From the NCBI GenBank assembly GCA_017410245.1, contig JAFQRE010000024.1, positions 1 to 46,300 on the forward strand: a stretch of DNA of 46,300 bases, read 5' to 3'. The notes beneath the pieces were generated by a model. It searched no databases and was not told the DNA's origin. It was given only the letters and a program-made list of their open reading frames with translations. The stretch's first letter is position 1. Each line of letters opens with the position of its first letter. Source of the stretch: Bacteroidaceae bacterium. Lineage in GTDB: Bacteria; Bacteroidota; Bacteroidia; Bacteroidales; Barnesiellaceae_A. This document shows, piece after piece, positions 18,176 to 27,905 of the stretch. A program made the translations under genes and the position numbers.

Positions 18176-21100
18176 TTCTTTTTTTACTTATACAGGGTGT
18201 GGTTGTGGATATTTTTCTATCGGAGCGGGCTATGCTATCGGTAAATAATCTTACGCGGTTTATAACATTGACGTTGCTTACTCCGCTATCAAAGTCCAAA
18301 GATAGAAAATTAAGTTGAGGATACAATGTGTGCAGGCGTTTTTCTATGCCTTTCGATATGATATGATTGGCAATGCAACCAAATGGCTGTAGCGAAATGA
18401 CATGATTTATTCCTTCTTCGGCCATACTTGCCGTTTCGCCGGGAAGTAGCCACCCCTCTCCAAATTGTGCTGCAAGCGATACAATGCGTTGTGCTCGGCG
18501 TGCAGTGTCGTAGATGTTTTCGAGTGGTTTGTAGTAGGGATACTTTTGTGCGACACGATTGTATTTTTCTATCTCTCGGCTTATGAACTTGTATGCCGCC
18601 CGTATGGCAAAGGTGGGGAAGGGTGATTGTTTGGTTTTGAACTTGATATTATTCTCGGTATTGACCAAGCTTGTAGTCAGGAGTGAAAGAAATGTGGGTG
18701 ATACCGGTTCTATACCTTGTTTGATAAACTCATTTACAATGTTCTGATGCGCAAAAGAGTTGAACTTGAGGTAGATTTCGCCTACGATGCCTACACGATG
18801 GCAGTTGCGGGGGGTAGTTATCTTGGCGAAGTCGGTAGTTGCCTTCTCTATGAGATGTAATAACTCGGCTGGCTTGTTGTTTCGTATGGGTTTATATGCT
18901 GCGCTTATGTAGGTGTCGCGTAGCTTTACTGCAACACCTTGTATATTCTCTCTTGGTGCTGCCGAGTGGTAGAGACGCGATAGGGTGTCGGTGTAGAGTA
19001 TTGCCGATAGAGCGAGAGGCAACAGTTTGCCCCAAGGAATGTTAAATCCCTCTTGCTCGTTGAAGGTGCTTCCATATACACCTAATGTAATAACCGGTAC
19101 AGTAGTAAATCCGGCCGAGATAAGAGCTCTCTTGACAAGCGCTACATAGTTTGTAGCGCGACATTGTCCACCCGTTTGGGTAATGGCTACAGCTGTGTTG
19201 TTGAGGTCGTATCGGCCCGATTGCAGGGCTTTGATAAGGCTTCCTGTAACAAGTGTGGCGGGGTAGCATACTTCGTTGTTGGCGTATTGCAGACCTATAT
19301 TGGCACTCTCTATATTGTCCAATGGAAGTATCTCTACGTCGTATCCTGCAAGAGCAAAAAATGGAGGTAGCAGGGGCGATATATAGTCCGAGAAGAAGGG
19401 TGCAATGATTTTCTTGTGTTTGTCACTCTTACCGAAAATGGGTGTTTTGACAAAAGGTTGTATGTTACGATATTCTTGGTGCTTGTTTTTAAGGCTCTCA
19501 ATAAGCGAGCGTATGCGTAGCTTGAGTGAACCTTGATTGTTGATGTCATCGACTTTGAGCAACGTAAATGGTTTGTCGTGTCTCAAGAGAATGTCACGCA
19601 CCTCGTCAAGAAGGAAGGCATCGGGGCCACAACCAAACGATGTTATCTGTACAAAGTGTACATCGTTGCCCTGTTGAGCACACCATGTGGCTGCTTTGAG
19701 TATGCGGTTGATGTAGCTCCATTGCTGTACAAGGTAGCTTTGATGTGTGGGTGTGGTGTTATCATGGCGTACAATGTCGTCTGAGATGATATTGACTCCC
19801 AGTGAGGCTATCATCTCCGATACTTTGTGTTGTACGAGAATGTCGCTATGATAGGGGCGGCCGGCCAATAGTATGGTGATACGTCTCTCTTGACGACTCT
19901 TTTCGAGTATCTCTTTGGCTCTGTTTTTGATATCCTGCTCATATCTTTCTTGCTCTTGTAGGGCTGCTTTGACGGCATTGAGAGCCTTGTTGCGACTAAT
20001 GCCCAGTGTGTGTAAGTATTCTATGCACTGCCGGGTGAGTGCTTCGTGATTGGCAAATGTTATGGGTGGTGAGTCGATAGGTATGCCGGGTGTCATTGCG
20101 TTGCGTATGACATCGGAGTACCCCGACACGATAGGACAGTTGTAGCTGTTGGTGACGTGTTTGTCATCGCGTTTTTCATACACAACGTATGGCATGAATA
20201 TTCTATCTGCGCCTTTGTCAATGAGGCATTGTATGTGGCTGTGTGTAAGCTTGGCCGGAAAGCAAATATTGTCCGACATGACCGAGTTTAGCGAGCGTTC
20301 GTATTGTTTGTAGGTCGATGCATCGGAGAGTACTGTTGCAATGCCGCATGATGTAAATAATGTGTGCCAGAATGGATACTCTTCATACATATTCAGTGCT
20401 CTTGCTATGCCAATAACAGGGCTATTATGCTGTTCCTTACCTGCCGACTTACGGCTGAAAAGCAGAGCATTCTTGTGGGTATAAATATTTTGACCTTTCG
20501 ATTGGCTGTCTTTATGATTGCCGAATATGTTTTCGCACTTGTTTCCTGAGTAATATGAGTTTCCGTTATCGAAAGTGTAGCTATATACATTGCATCGATT
20601 CTCGCAACCATGGCATTGAATACTCTTTTGGGTATAATCGCTTTTTTGATATAGCTCGCTAACGGCTCGAGGATTGCTGCGATGCTTCAGTGCCGCCAAT
20701 GCACAGCCGTATGCGCCCATTAATGCCGGTATATTGCTGCGGGCTACGGTTGTGTCGGTGAGAACTTCAAAGGCTCTTACTATGGCATCATTGCACATCG
20801 TACCACCCTGTACAACGATTTTGTTTCCAAGCTCTTTCTTGTCTTTTATTTTCAGCACTTTGTGCAAGCAATTTTTTATTACCGAGTATGATAGCCCTGC
20901 AGCAATGTCGGCAACGGTAGCACCTTCACGTATCACCTGCTTTACCTTAGAGTTCATAAAAACGGTGCATCTTGTTCCTAAGTCGCAGGGTGACAAGGCC
21001 GTGCAGGCAAGGTGGGCAAATTGAGAGGCTGAGTATCCCAATGTGTTTGCGAAGCTCTCTATGAATGAGCCGCAGCCCGAGGAGCATGCTTCGTTGAGTT

Positions 21101-22418
21101 CCATACGGGTGATAGCTCCCTTGCCGGTGAAAATGGCTTTCATATCTTGTCCACCAATGTCAATGATAAACGAGACATCGGGCATGAGGTGTTGCGCCGC
21201 GTGGTAGTGTGCCATAGTCTCTATAATACTATGGTCGAGGTTTAGTGCAGTCTTTATCAGTTCTTCGCCGTATCCTGTAGAGCAAGATCCCACAATGCGC
21301 AGATCGCAGCGCTGTTTCTCGCATTCGCTATAGAGTATTTTCAATCCATTATTTACGGCTTCAATGGGATTGCCGTTGTTGTGACAGTAATGAGTGAATA
21401 GAATGCGACCTTCGGTATCGGTAACAACTATCTTGGTAGTTGTAGAGCCTGAGTCAATTCCCAAAACTGCGTTTTGAGAACCTTGTTGCAGAGGAAAATG
21501 TTCTATTTGATATTGTTTTTTGCTCTCTTGCCATTCTTTGTATTCTTGCTGCGAAGAGAATAGTGGTGCAAGTCGTTGTGAAACTTGAGTGATAGGCTTG
21601 TTGTTGAGACGGTTGAGCCATATATCTATGGAGGCACTATCGCTATTACTATTACTCAGAGCACAACCCATTGCCGGTATCAGGTAGCCATCGTTGGGTA
21701 GTGTGAAATGAGATGGTGATAGTTGCAGATATTGAGCGAATGCATTGCGTAAAGCGGGGAGTAATGAAAGGGGGCCTCCGCAAAGCAAGATAGGAGTCTC
21801 TATTTTATGACCTCGTGCAAGAGATGTAATTGTTTGTACCGCAACGGCATGGAAGATAGATGCTGCAATTTCACTTTTAGGTACATTGCGACTGATGAGG
21901 TTTTGTATATCGGTTTTGGAAAAAACACCGCAGCGGGCAGCAATGTGATGTGTTTGTGTAGCTTGAGCTGCAAGTTGGCTCAATGTGTCGATATTTACAT
22001 TGAGCAATACAGCCATTTGGTCTAAGAAAGCTCCTGTACCTCCGGCACAATTGCCGTTCATGCGAAGGTCGTTGCGATGATTGTCGAAAAATACTATCTT
22101 GGCATCTTCGCCACCAATATCTATGAGGGTGCGTGTAGCAGGATAGTATTGTTTTACGCAATGTGTTGCTGCTACGACCTCTTGTACGAAAGGTGCCTCT
22201 AATATTTCGCTTATACCCATGCCTACCGAGCCTGTTACGGTAATGTGCATATTTATATTGCCCAATTGCTCTCGAGCCTCTACCAGAAACGATCGAACGG
22301 TTTCTATTTGTTGTGCATTGTGTCGTCGGTAGCCCTTGAATACTACTTGGTCGCCATCAGTAATTACAATCTTAGCTGTGGTAGAACCTACATCGATACC
22401 TGCTTTTAGTACTCGCAT
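18168..22418 (-). CDS. Double 2-hydroxyacyl-CoA dehydratase activase fused to dehydratase-like regions
   Basis: A 1416-residue cytoplasmic protein. Two BadF/BadG/HgdC-type ATPase domains lie at about 5-255 and 317-578; each begins with an ASKHA phosphate motif (GIDVGSTTAK, GIDSGSTTTK) and keeps the two cysteines that bind a [4Fe-4S] cluster in HgdC, with the same 39-residue spacing (C124/C163 and C445/C484). A cysteine cluster C602, C605, C609 and possibly C628 follows. The rest resembles the DUF2229 and HgdB-like dehydratase regions, with conserved cysteines at C719, C930, C1051 and C1348. In known systems the activase gives a low-potential electron to a dehydratase. The substrate here is unknown. 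A TetR gene is co-transcribed. Confidence 0.85.
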   Translation of the reverse strand: MRVLKAGIDVGSTTAKIVITDGDQVVFKGYRRHNAQQIETVRSFLVEAREQLGNINMHITVTGSVGMGISEILEAPFVQEVVAATHCVKQYYPATRTLIDIGGEDAKIVFFDNHRNDLRMNGNCAGGTGAFLDQMAVLLNVNIDTLSQLAAQATQTHHIAARCGVFSKTDIQNLISRNVPKSEIAASIFHAVAVQTITSLARGHKIETPILLCGGPLSLLPALRNAFAQYLQLSPSHFTLPNDGYLIPAMGCALSNSNSDSASIDIWLNRLNNKPITQVSQRLAPLFSSQQEYKEWQESKKQYQIEHFPLQQGSQNAVLGIDSGSTTTKIVVTDTEGRILFTHYCHNNGNPIEAVNNGLKILYSECEKQRCDLRIVGSCSTGYGEELIKTALNLDHSIIETMAHYHAAQHLMPDVSFIIDIGGQDMKAIFTGKGAITRMELNEACSSGCGSFIESFANTLGYSASQFAHLACTALSPCDLGTRCTVFMNSKVKQVIREGATVADIAAGLSYSVIKNCLHKVLKIKDKKELGNKIVVQGGTMCNDAIVRAFEVLTDTTVARSNIPALMGAYGCALAALKHRSNPRAVSELYQKSDYTQKSIQCHGCENRCNVYSYTFDNGNSYYSGNKCENIFGNHKDSQSKGQNIYTHKNALLFSRKSAGKEQHNSPVIGIARALNMYEEYPFWHTLFTSCGIATVLSDASTYKQYERSLNSVMSDNICFPAKLTHSHIQCLIDKGADRIFMPYVVYEKRDDKHVTNSYNCPIVSGYSDVIRNAMTPGIPIDSPPITFANHEALTRQCIEYLHTLGISRNKALNAVKAALQEQERYEQDIKNRAKEILEKSRQERRITILLAGRPYHSDILVQHKVSEMIASLGVNIISDDIVRHDNTTPTHQSYLVQQWSYINRILKAATWCAQQGNDVHFVQITSFGCGPDAFLLDEVRDILLRHDKPFTLLKVDDINNQGSLKLRIRSLIESLKNKHQEYRNIQPFVKTPIFGKSDKHKKIIAPFFSDYISPLLPPFFALAGYDVEILPLDNIESANIGLQYANNEVCYPATLVTGSLIKALQSGRYDLNNTAVAITQTGGQCRATNYVALVKRALISAGFTTVPVITLGVYGSTFNEQEGFNIPWGKLLPLALSAILYTDTLSRLYHSAAPRENIQGVAVKLRDTYISAAYKPIRNNKPAELLHLIEKATTDFAKITTPRNCHRVGIVGEIYLKFNSFAHQNIVNEFIKQGIEPVSPTFLSLLTTSLVNTENNIKFKTKQSPFPTFAIRAAYKFISREIEKYNRVAQKYPYYKPLENIYDTARRAQRIVSLAAQFGEGWLLPGETASMAEEGINHVISLQPFGCIANHIISKGIEKRLHTLYPQLNFLSLDFDSGVSNVNVINRVRLFTDSIARSDRKISTTTPCISKKRNE

Positions 22419-22447
22419 AATGTGAAAAAAAGTTGAATTTTATAAAG

Positions 22448-22463
22448 CTGACAATAGTGTCAG
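22448..22463. promoter_or_regulatory. Putative TetR operator upstream of the activase operon
   Basis: A 16-bp inverted repeat, CTGACA-N4-TGTCAG, lies 3 nt downstream of the -7 box of the minus-strand promoter, over the expected transcription start. It matches the operator candidate of the efflux operon (30729-30744) at 11 of 16 positions. The TetR encoded in the same operon is the natural binding partner. Confidence 0.6.
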
Positions 22464-22466
22464 ACG

Positions 22467-22497
22467 CAAATGTATGACAAATGTGTTTATTTGCAAA
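22467..22497 (-). promoter_or_regulatory. Bacteroides-type promoter of the activase-TetR operon
   Basis: On the minus strand, TTTG (22497-22494), a 19-nt spacer, then TACATTTG (22474-22467): a full match to the Bacteroides -33/-7 consensus. Transcription would start near 22460, about 40 nt before the ATG. A GCAAAT/ATTTGC inverted repeat spans the spacer. Confidence 0.75.
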
Positions 22498-22612
22498 ATA
22501 ATTAACAATTTTTATTATCGTGTCCGAAAACACAATGCTACCTATCATTGTTATAAAAAAGCTGTTTGTAAGCTATAAAAAGATTCAAAAAATAAAAAAA
22601 TAGTATCTTTTT

Positions 22613-22643
22613 TTTGTGCGATGCTTGCTAAGTATTATATTTG
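22613..22643 (+). promoter_or_regulatory. Bacteroides-type promoter of the DJ-1/trmD unit
   Basis: TTTG (22613-22616), a 19-nt spacer and TATATTTG (22636-22643) match the -33/-7 consensus exactly. The start would be near 22650, leaving a leader of about 80 nt. Together with the opposite promoter at 22467-22497 it explains the 314-bp divergent intergenic region. Confidence 0.75.
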
Positions 22644-22732
22644 TAGTAAAATAGCGGAAAGTTTAGTTTCGAAATGCGATATTGTGCATCTGCGAAACTT
22701 TTGTTAAGAAAAACCTCTAAGAAAATAAAGTT

Positions 22733-23278
22733 ATGAAGAAATCTTATCTTTTCCTTGCCGATGGCTTTGAAGAAATTGAAGCCTTGACCGTAGTAGATAT
22801 GTTGCGTCGTGCCGAGATGCCGTTGGTAACAGTATCTGTAACCGATAATGCAGTTGTTACAGGTGCTCATAATATACCCGTTGTAGCCGATGCGCTGGCT
22901 CAAGATATAGCTTTTGACGATGTGGAGTGGTTGATTTTGCCCGGTGGTATGCCCGGTATGACCAACTTGGCTGCCAGCCGTCCATTGTGCGACTTAATCC
23001 GTTCTCATGCCGAGGCTGGTGGGCTTACAGCTGCCATCTGTGCCTCTCCCTCGATATTGGGTATGTTGGGCTTGCTCAATGGCCGTCGTGCTACATGTTA
23101 TCCCGGATTTGAACACAATCTCGAGGGTGCTATCGTTACCGGCGAGCGTGTTGCGGTTGACGAAAACATTACAACCGGCAATGGACCGGCTTCGGCTGCT
23201 GCTTTTGCACTCTCTATTATTGCTCAAAGTTGTGGTGAGGAGAAGGCGCAAGAAGTTGCCAATGGTATGTTGATTTGA
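22733..23278 (+). CDS. DJ-1/PfpI/ThiJ superfamily protein
   Basis: A 181-residue flavodoxin-like fold protein of the DJ-1 clade. The nucleophile cysteine is C103 in TAAICASPSILG, and the partner glutamate is E16 in ADGFEEIEA, matching E18 of human DJ-1. LPGGMPG near residues 69-75 and TGNGPASA near the end are clade signatures. Members act as chaperones, deglycase or glyoxalase-like enzymes, or oxidative-stress proteins; which applies here cannot be told. It is 18 nt upstream of trmD and probably shares its transcript. Length is normal. Confidence 0.93.
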   Translation: MKKSYLFLADGFEEIEALTVVDMLRRAEMPLVTVSVTDNAVVTGAHNIPVVADALAQDIAFDDVEWLILPGGMPGMTNLAASRPLCDLIRSHAEAGGLTAAICASPSILGMLGLLNGRRATCYPGFEHNLEGAIVTGERVAVDENITTGNGPASAAAFALSIIAQSCGEEKAQEVANGMLI

Positions 23279-23296
23279 TAATATTCCCCATCACAC

Positions 23297-23974
23297 ATGC
23301 GTATAGATATCATTACAGTCTTGCCCGAGTTGCTCGATGGTCCCATCAACAACTCAATACTCAAGCGTGCGCAAGATAAAGGCTTGGCCGAAATTGTTGT
23401 GCATAATCTTCGCGACTTTACACTCGATAAGCATCGCCGAGTTGATGACTATCCATTTGGAGGCGAAGCCGGTATGGTGATGCAAATAGAGCCGGTAGAT
23501 AGGGCTATATCGTTCTTGAAGGAGCAACGTCACTACGATGAGGTAATATTTACATCGCCCGATGGTGATCTCTTTGACCAACCTATGGCCAACTCTTTGT
23601 CGATGCTCGAAAATATCATTATCTTGTGCGGGCACTATAAAGGTATAGATTATCGCATACGCGAGCATCTTATCACTCGCGAGATTTCTATTGGTAACTA
23701 TGTGCTTACAGGAGGTGAGATGCCGGCTGCAATTATAGCCGATGCTATTGTACGTCTCATTCCGGGTGCTATAGGTGATGAACAATCGGCGTTGAGCGAC
23801 TCTTTTCAAGACAATCTGTTGGCTCCGCCGGTATATACACGCCCTGCCGAGTACAAGGGGTGGCGAGTGCCCGATGTGTTGCTATCGGGGCATCAACGCA
23901 AGATAGACGAGTGGAAGCATGAGCAAGCTCTTGAGCGTACTCGTCGTTTGCGTCCCGAATTGCTCGATGAGTAG
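23297..23974 (+). CDS. trmD: tRNA (guanine-37-N1)-methyltransferase
   Basis: SPOUT-family enzyme that methylates G37 next to the anticodon using S-adenosylmethionine, preventing frameshifts. The trefoil-knot SAM site is visible as [14 protein letters not shown], and the family has [23 protein letters not shown] and [21 protein letters not shown] replaces the GRYEGVD of E. coli, as I recall for Bacteroidales. The 225-residue length is typical. It follows the DJ-1 gene by 18 nt and ends in a terminator at 24002-24045. Confidence 0.97.
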   Translation: MRIDIITVLPELLDGPINNSILKRAQDKGLAEIVVHNLRDFTLDKHRRVDDYPFGGEAGMVMQIEPVDRAISFLKEQRHYDEVIFTSPDGDLFDQPMANSLSMLENIIILCGHYKGIDYRIREHLITREISIGNYVLTGGEMPAAIIADAIVRLIPGAIGDEQSALSDSFQDNLLAPPVYTRPAEYKGWRVPDVLLSGHQRKIDEWKHEQALERTRRLRPELLDE

Positions 23975-24001
23975 CTATAGTAAAAACTGTTTACAATAAC
24001 G

Positions 24002-24045
24002 GTGGCGTATGAACGAACTGCAAGGTTAGCTCATACGCCACTTTT
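24002..24045 (+). terminator. Intrinsic terminator after trmD
   Basis: A perfect 11-bp stem (24002-24012 with 24031-24041, GTGGCGTATGA and its complement) with an 18-nt loop is followed by TTTTATAT on the plus strand. It separates trmD from the convergent efflux operon. The minus-strand side has no T tract. Confidence 0.8.
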
Positions 24046-24062
24046 ATATCGATAGATTATAT

Positions 24063-25166
24063 CTACGCTTGCTTTTTGTATGTAAGTGCAGCAAGGATAT
24101 TGAAGAAGAGGGCAAAGATACTGAGTACAACAAAATTTGTCCGGAGTTCGACTATTGAAGTGCCTTTCAGATAGACCGAGCGCAATATCTCAACATAATA
24201 TCTTGGTGGCAGGATTGCTGTAAATTTCTGTGCCCACTCGGGCATTGAGTCAATGGGGGTAAGCAGACCGCTCATCAGCATGAAAATCATGATAAAGAAG
24301 AACATTACAAACATCGTCTGTTGCATCGTGTCGGAGAAGTTGGCTATCGTAAGGCTGAAGCCCGAGATGGTGAGTATAAACAGTAGCGCACCAAGGTATA
24401 TGGCACCCACCGACCCTACCGGAACAAGGCCATAGACCAGCCATGCCACAAGCATTGCAATTGTCACAACAAACAACCCTATTATCCAGTATGGCACAAG
24501 TTTGGATAATGTAAATGTAAGGCGTGAAATAGGTGTAACATTTATCTGTTCAATAGAGCCACTCTCTTTTTCACCAACGATGCTCAATGCCGGTAGAAAT
24601 CCACAGATGAGGATAAAAAGGATTATCATCAAAGCCGGAATCATGTAGTGGCGATAGTTGAGCGTAGGGTTATAGCGGTTTTCGATAGTCACCAATTCCG
24701 ACAGATTGGTAGGACTCTTTTCACCACGCATCTCGGCCAAAGTACGAGCTATGGTTTGAACGATATACTGCATTCCCAAGCCTCCTTTTGTGGCATTCAC
24801 AGCGTTGGCTGTGATACTGATGCGTTGTGGTGTAGCAATTGTCATATCACGTTCAAAATGGTCGGGTATTTGCACGATGACATCGACAGCACCCTCCTCC
24901 AAAGCCTCCAGCGCAAGGGGGTATTCGGCATTGGTTTGGGCAAGAGTAAGATACTCCGATGCCTCGATATGTGATGCTATGCGGCGTGAGGTGGTCGAAC
25001 GGTCGAGATCGACAACGGCCACATTGACATTGCGCACATCCATTGTCATAATCAGTGGCATCAGCAACATCACCAGTATAGGAAAGACAATGATGAGCCG
25101 AGGCAGAAATGCATTGCGTCGTATCTGTAGAAACTCCTTTTGTAACAGCACTATAAATGTACGCAT
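24063..25166 (-). CDS. ABC-2 type transporter permease (YbhR-like)
   Basis: Inner-membrane permease of an export system, 367 residues. It has one N-terminal membrane helix (about 23-43), a large extracytoplasmic domain (about 45-180) and five or six C-terminal membrane helices. SIVGEKESGSIEQINVTPIS, in the first cytoplasmic loop, is the characteristic ABC-2 motif that contacts the ATPase. It is the last gene of the seven-gene efflux operon, 3 nt after its paralogue. By analogy with E. coli YbhS/YbhR the two form a heterodimer. Substrate unknown; hydrophobic drugs are likely for this family. Confidence 0.9.
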   Translation of the reverse strand: MRTFIVLLQKEFLQIRRNAFLPRLIIVFPILVMLLMPLIMTMDVRNVNVAVVDLDRSTTSRRIASHIEASEYLTLAQTNAEYPLALEALEEGAVDVIVQIPDHFERDMTIATPQRISITANAVNATKGGLGMQYIVQTIARTLAEMRGEKSPTNLSELVTIENRYNPTLNYRHYMIPALMIILFILICGFLPALSIVGEKESGSIEQINVTPISRLTFTLSKLVPYWIIGLFVVTIAMLVAWLVYGLVPVGSVGAIYLGALLFILTISGFSLTIANFSDTMQQTMFVMFFFIMIFMLMSGLLTPIDSMPEWAQKFTAILPPRYYVEILRSVYLKGTSIVELRTNFVVLSIFALFFNILAALTYKKQA

Positions 25167-25169
25167 ATT

Positions 25170-26264
25170 TTATTCCAATTTGTCGTTAAACTTTTTGAGT
25201 GACACGCCAAGCAAAACTACGGTCATGCCGAGCAGAATAACTCCATTTTTCCACACCGCAACAAGTGGCAATCCTTGAATCATCATCTTACGCACCGCGT
25301 CTATATACCAGCGTGCAGGAACTATATTCGATACCACTTGGAAAAATAGGGGAAGGTTTTCGATGGGGAAGAGCATTCCCGACAACATCAAGATGGGCAT
25401 CATCATTACCATAGCCGACACAAGTAACGCTACCATCTGACTATTGGCGATGGTCGATACCAGAAGTCCGAGTGATAATGATAGTATAAGGTAGAGCAAC
25501 GATAGTGCAAAAATACCCCATACACCCCCCGACATGGGTACGCCCAGCAGATAGCGCGCAAGGAGTAATATCATCACAAGCACCACGCAAGAGATGACAA
25601 AGTAGGGTATCATTTTGGCAAAGATTATCTTCACCGGTCGCACCGGCGATACGAGCAGTATCTCCATTGTGCCCACCTCCTTTTCGCGCACAATCGACAC
25701 CGAGGTCATCATGGCGCAAACCAAGATAAAGATGAGTCCCATAATGCCCGGTACGAAGTTGTAGGCCGACTTCATCTGGGGGTTGAATAGCATTCTTGTC
25801 TCAAACATAGCTTGCTGTGATGCCGATCCGAGTAACACTCCTTGTAGATAAGCTGTAGCTGAGCCTGCTGTATTGACATTAGAGGCATCTACAATGAGTT
25901 GGATAATAGGCTTGGTGGGCACGCCCATTGCCGCCTGCATTGCACGTCTATCGTAGTCGGGGGAAAATACAATCGCGGCACTTGCCTTGCCCGATCGTAG
26001 GTAGGAGTCTATCTCATCTTGCTGTATATAGCCTTTGAACGTAAAATACTCATTTTGAGAGAGTCTTTCTACGGCATCGCGAATACCATCGGTGCGCTCC
26101 GATGCCACAGCAACCACGTTTATATTGTTTACCTCGGTTGATATAGCAAAACCAAACAATATCATGAGTACTACGGGTATAAGCATCACAATGAGCATTG
26201 TGCGCTTGTCGCGGAGTATATGTAGCGACTCCTTGCGAATAAATGAACCAAAGTTCTGTTTCAT
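25170..26264 (-). CDS. ABC-2 type transporter permease (YbhS-like)
   Basis: First of two paralogous permeases, 364 residues, with the same layout as its neighbour: one N-terminal helix (about 25-45), an extracytoplasmic domain, then a C-terminal membrane bundle. The ABC-2 loop motif reads SIVREKEVGTMEILLVSPVR, and SGMLFPIENLP lies near the end of the bundle. It is 3 nt after the ATPase gene and 3 nt before the other permease. Two distinct permeases with two distinct ATPases suggest a heteromeric exporter. Confidence 0.9.
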   Translation of the reverse strand: MKQNFGSFIRKESLHILRDKRTMLIVMLIPVVLMILFGFAISTEVNNINVVAVASERTDGIRDAVERLSQNEYFTFKGYIQQDEIDSYLRSGKASAAIVFSPDYDRRAMQAAMGVPTKPIIQLIVDASNVNTAGSATAYLQGVLLGSASQQAMFETRMLFNPQMKSAYNFVPGIMGLIFILVCAMMTSVSIVREKEVGTMEILLVSPVRPVKIIFAKMIPYFVISCVVLVMILLLARYLLGVPMSGGVWGIFALSLLYLILSLSLGLLVSTIANSQMVALLVSAMVMMMPILMLSGMLFPIENLPLFFQVVSNIVPARWYIDAVRKMMIQGLPLVAVWKNGVILLGMTVVLLGVSLKKFNDKLE

Positions 26265-26267
26265 AGC

Positions 26268-27008
26268 TTACTCTCCTCTCTGTGCGCCACGAGCCAATGA
26301 GCGGAATACCTCGTCTATCGACTTTGCAGCAAATTGTTGTTTTAACCGGGCCGGTGTATCGAGTGCTCGCACCACTCCATCTACCATAATAGATACGCGT
26401 GTGCAATACTCAGCCTCGTCCATGTAGTGGGTTGTGACAAAGATGGTAGTGCCACCTTCGGCGGCTTCGTAAATCATCTCCCAAAACTGGCGGCGGGTAA
26501 TGGGATCGACACCACCCGTTGGCTCGTCCAAAAATACCACCTCGGGTCGATGGACTGTAGCAATGGCAAACGACAACTTCTGTTTCCAACCGAGAGGGAG
26601 TGAACCAACCAATGTGTTGCGTTCAGATGCGAAGTTGAGACGGTCGAGCAGTTCTGTAGCTCGCACCTCGGTCTCTTTGGCCGATAGTCCGTATATGCCT
26701 GCAAATAGGCGTATGTTCTCCCATACCGTGAGGTCGTTGTAGAGTGAAAATCGCTGGCTCATATATCCAATGTGACGTTTGATTTGCTCTCCCTCTGTAC
26801 GCACATCGTAGCCGGCAACCATGCCACTGCCCGATGTGGGATAGCTCAATCCGCATAGCATTCGCATAGCTGTAGTCTTGCCCGCACCGTTAGCTCCCAG
26901 AAAACCGAAAATCTCGCCTCTGTGAACATCGAAAGAGATGCGATCGACTGCTATGAAATTGCCAAAACGCTTGGTTAAGTCGCGTACTGAAATTACTATA
27001 TCGCTCAT
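26268..27008 (-). CDS. ABC transporter ATP-binding protein, second half-site (YbhF C-terminal-like)
   Basis: ATPase of the exporter, 246 residues. Walker A is GANGAGKTT, Walker B is VVFLDEPTGGVDP, and the switch histidine follows in VTTHYMDEAEYC. The signature motif is LPLGWKQKL in place of LSGGQ, as is usual in the second ATPase domain of YbhF-type proteins. It overlaps the preceding ATPase gene by 4 nt (ATGA), which suggests translational coupling and a fixed 1:1 ratio. In E. coli the two domains are one protein, YbhF; here they are separate. Confidence 0.93.
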   Translation of the reverse strand: MSDIVISVRDLTKRFGNFIAVDRISFDVHRGEIFGFLGANGAGKTTAMRMLCGLSYPTSGSGMVAGYDVRTEGEQIKRHIGYMSQRFSLYNDLTVWENIRLFAGIYGLSAKETEVRATELLDRLNFASERNTLVGSLPLGWKQKLSFAIATVHRPEVVFLDEPTGGVDPITRRQFWEMIYEAAEGGTTIFVTTHYMDEAEYCTRVSIMVDGVVRALDTPARLKQQFAAKSIDEVFRSLARGAQRGE

Positions 27009-27904
27009 CGTTTCATTAGTTTTATAAACATATCCTCGATTGTTGGCTCGGTGTTCACAATTTCCAGCCCCTCTGTGTCTTTCATTTGCGACTTGAAATA
27101 CTCGATGTCAAACTCATGGCCTGCCACCAAGTGGTGCTTTTCGCCACAGGGGTAGCAATCTTCAACGCCTCTCACCATACGAGCCTTACCCAAAAGTGCA
27201 AACATGTTTTTTGCGCTTATGCCGTATAGACGTTTGTCAAACCTGCGCACAATGCCCTTGGGTGTGTCAATGCTCAAAATCTTGCCTTCGTTGCAAAGTG
27301 CAATGCGGTCGCACCGGCTTGCCTCGTCCATGTATGGAGTAGAGACGAGAATGGTAATACCACGCTCCTTCAACCCCGACAGCATATCCCAAAATTCGCT
27401 ACGCGACACTGCATCAACACCAGTTGTCGGCTCATCGAGAAAGAGTACACCGGGGCGATGAATTAAAGCGCACGACAGCGCGAGTTTCTGTTTCATACCA
27501 CCCGACAATTTCCCTGCACGACGTGTGCTGAATGGTTCTATCTGTTTGTAAATAGGTGCGATAAGTTCGTACGACTCATCAATCGAAACACCAAACAGTG
27601 CTGCAAAAAATTGAAGATTTTCCTCGACCGATAAGTCGGGATAGAGCGAGAAACGTCCCGGCATATAACCTACGCGCGAACGAATGGCAAGATAGTCTTT
27701 CTTGATATCGTATCCATCAACCTTAGCACTGCCGGCATCGGGATTGAGTAACGTTGTGAGTAGTCGGAAGAGTGTTGTCTTGCCTGCTCCGTCAGGACCT
27801 ATTAGTCCAAACAATTCGCCTCGCTCTACCGAGAACGATACGTTGTCGAGCGCCTGTACCTTGCCGTAGCTTTTCGATAGGTTGTGTATTTCAATAGCAC
27901 CCAT
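27005..27904 (-). CDS. ABC transporter ATP-binding protein, first half-site (YbhF N-terminal-like)
   Basis: ATPase of the exporter, 299 residues. Walker A is GPDGAGKTT, the signature is the canonical LSGGMKQKL, and Walker B is VLFLDEPTTGVDA. The switch histidine position is unusual: after Walker B the sequence is ILVSTPYMDEASRC, with proline where most ATPases have His. This suggests one of the two ATP sites is degenerate. A C-terminal extension of about 70 residues (from about 230) includes CYPCGEKHHLVAGHEFD and is not part of the core fold. It starts 1 nt after the HlyD-type gene. Confidence 0.93.
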   Translation of the reverse strand: MGAIEIHNLSKSYGKVQALDNVSFSVERGELFGLIGPDGAGKTTLFRLLTTLLNPDAGSAKVDGYDIKKDYLAIRSRVGYMPGRFSLYPDLSVEENLQFFAALFGVSIDESYELIAPIYKQIEPFSTRRAGKLSGGMKQKLALSCALIHRPGVLFLDEPTTGVDAVSRSEFWDMLSGLKERGITILVSTPYMDEASRCDRIALCNEGKILSIDTPKGIVRRFDKRLYGISAKNMFALLGKARMVRGVEDCYPCGEKHHLVAGHEFDIEYFKSQMKDTEGLEIVNTEPTIEDMFIKLMKR

Positions 27905-27905
27905 A

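Noticed and set aside
24002..24041. Terminator for the efflux operon on the minus strand
   Set aside because: The hairpin works for trmD, but on the minus strand it is followed by CGTTATTGTAA, without a T tract.
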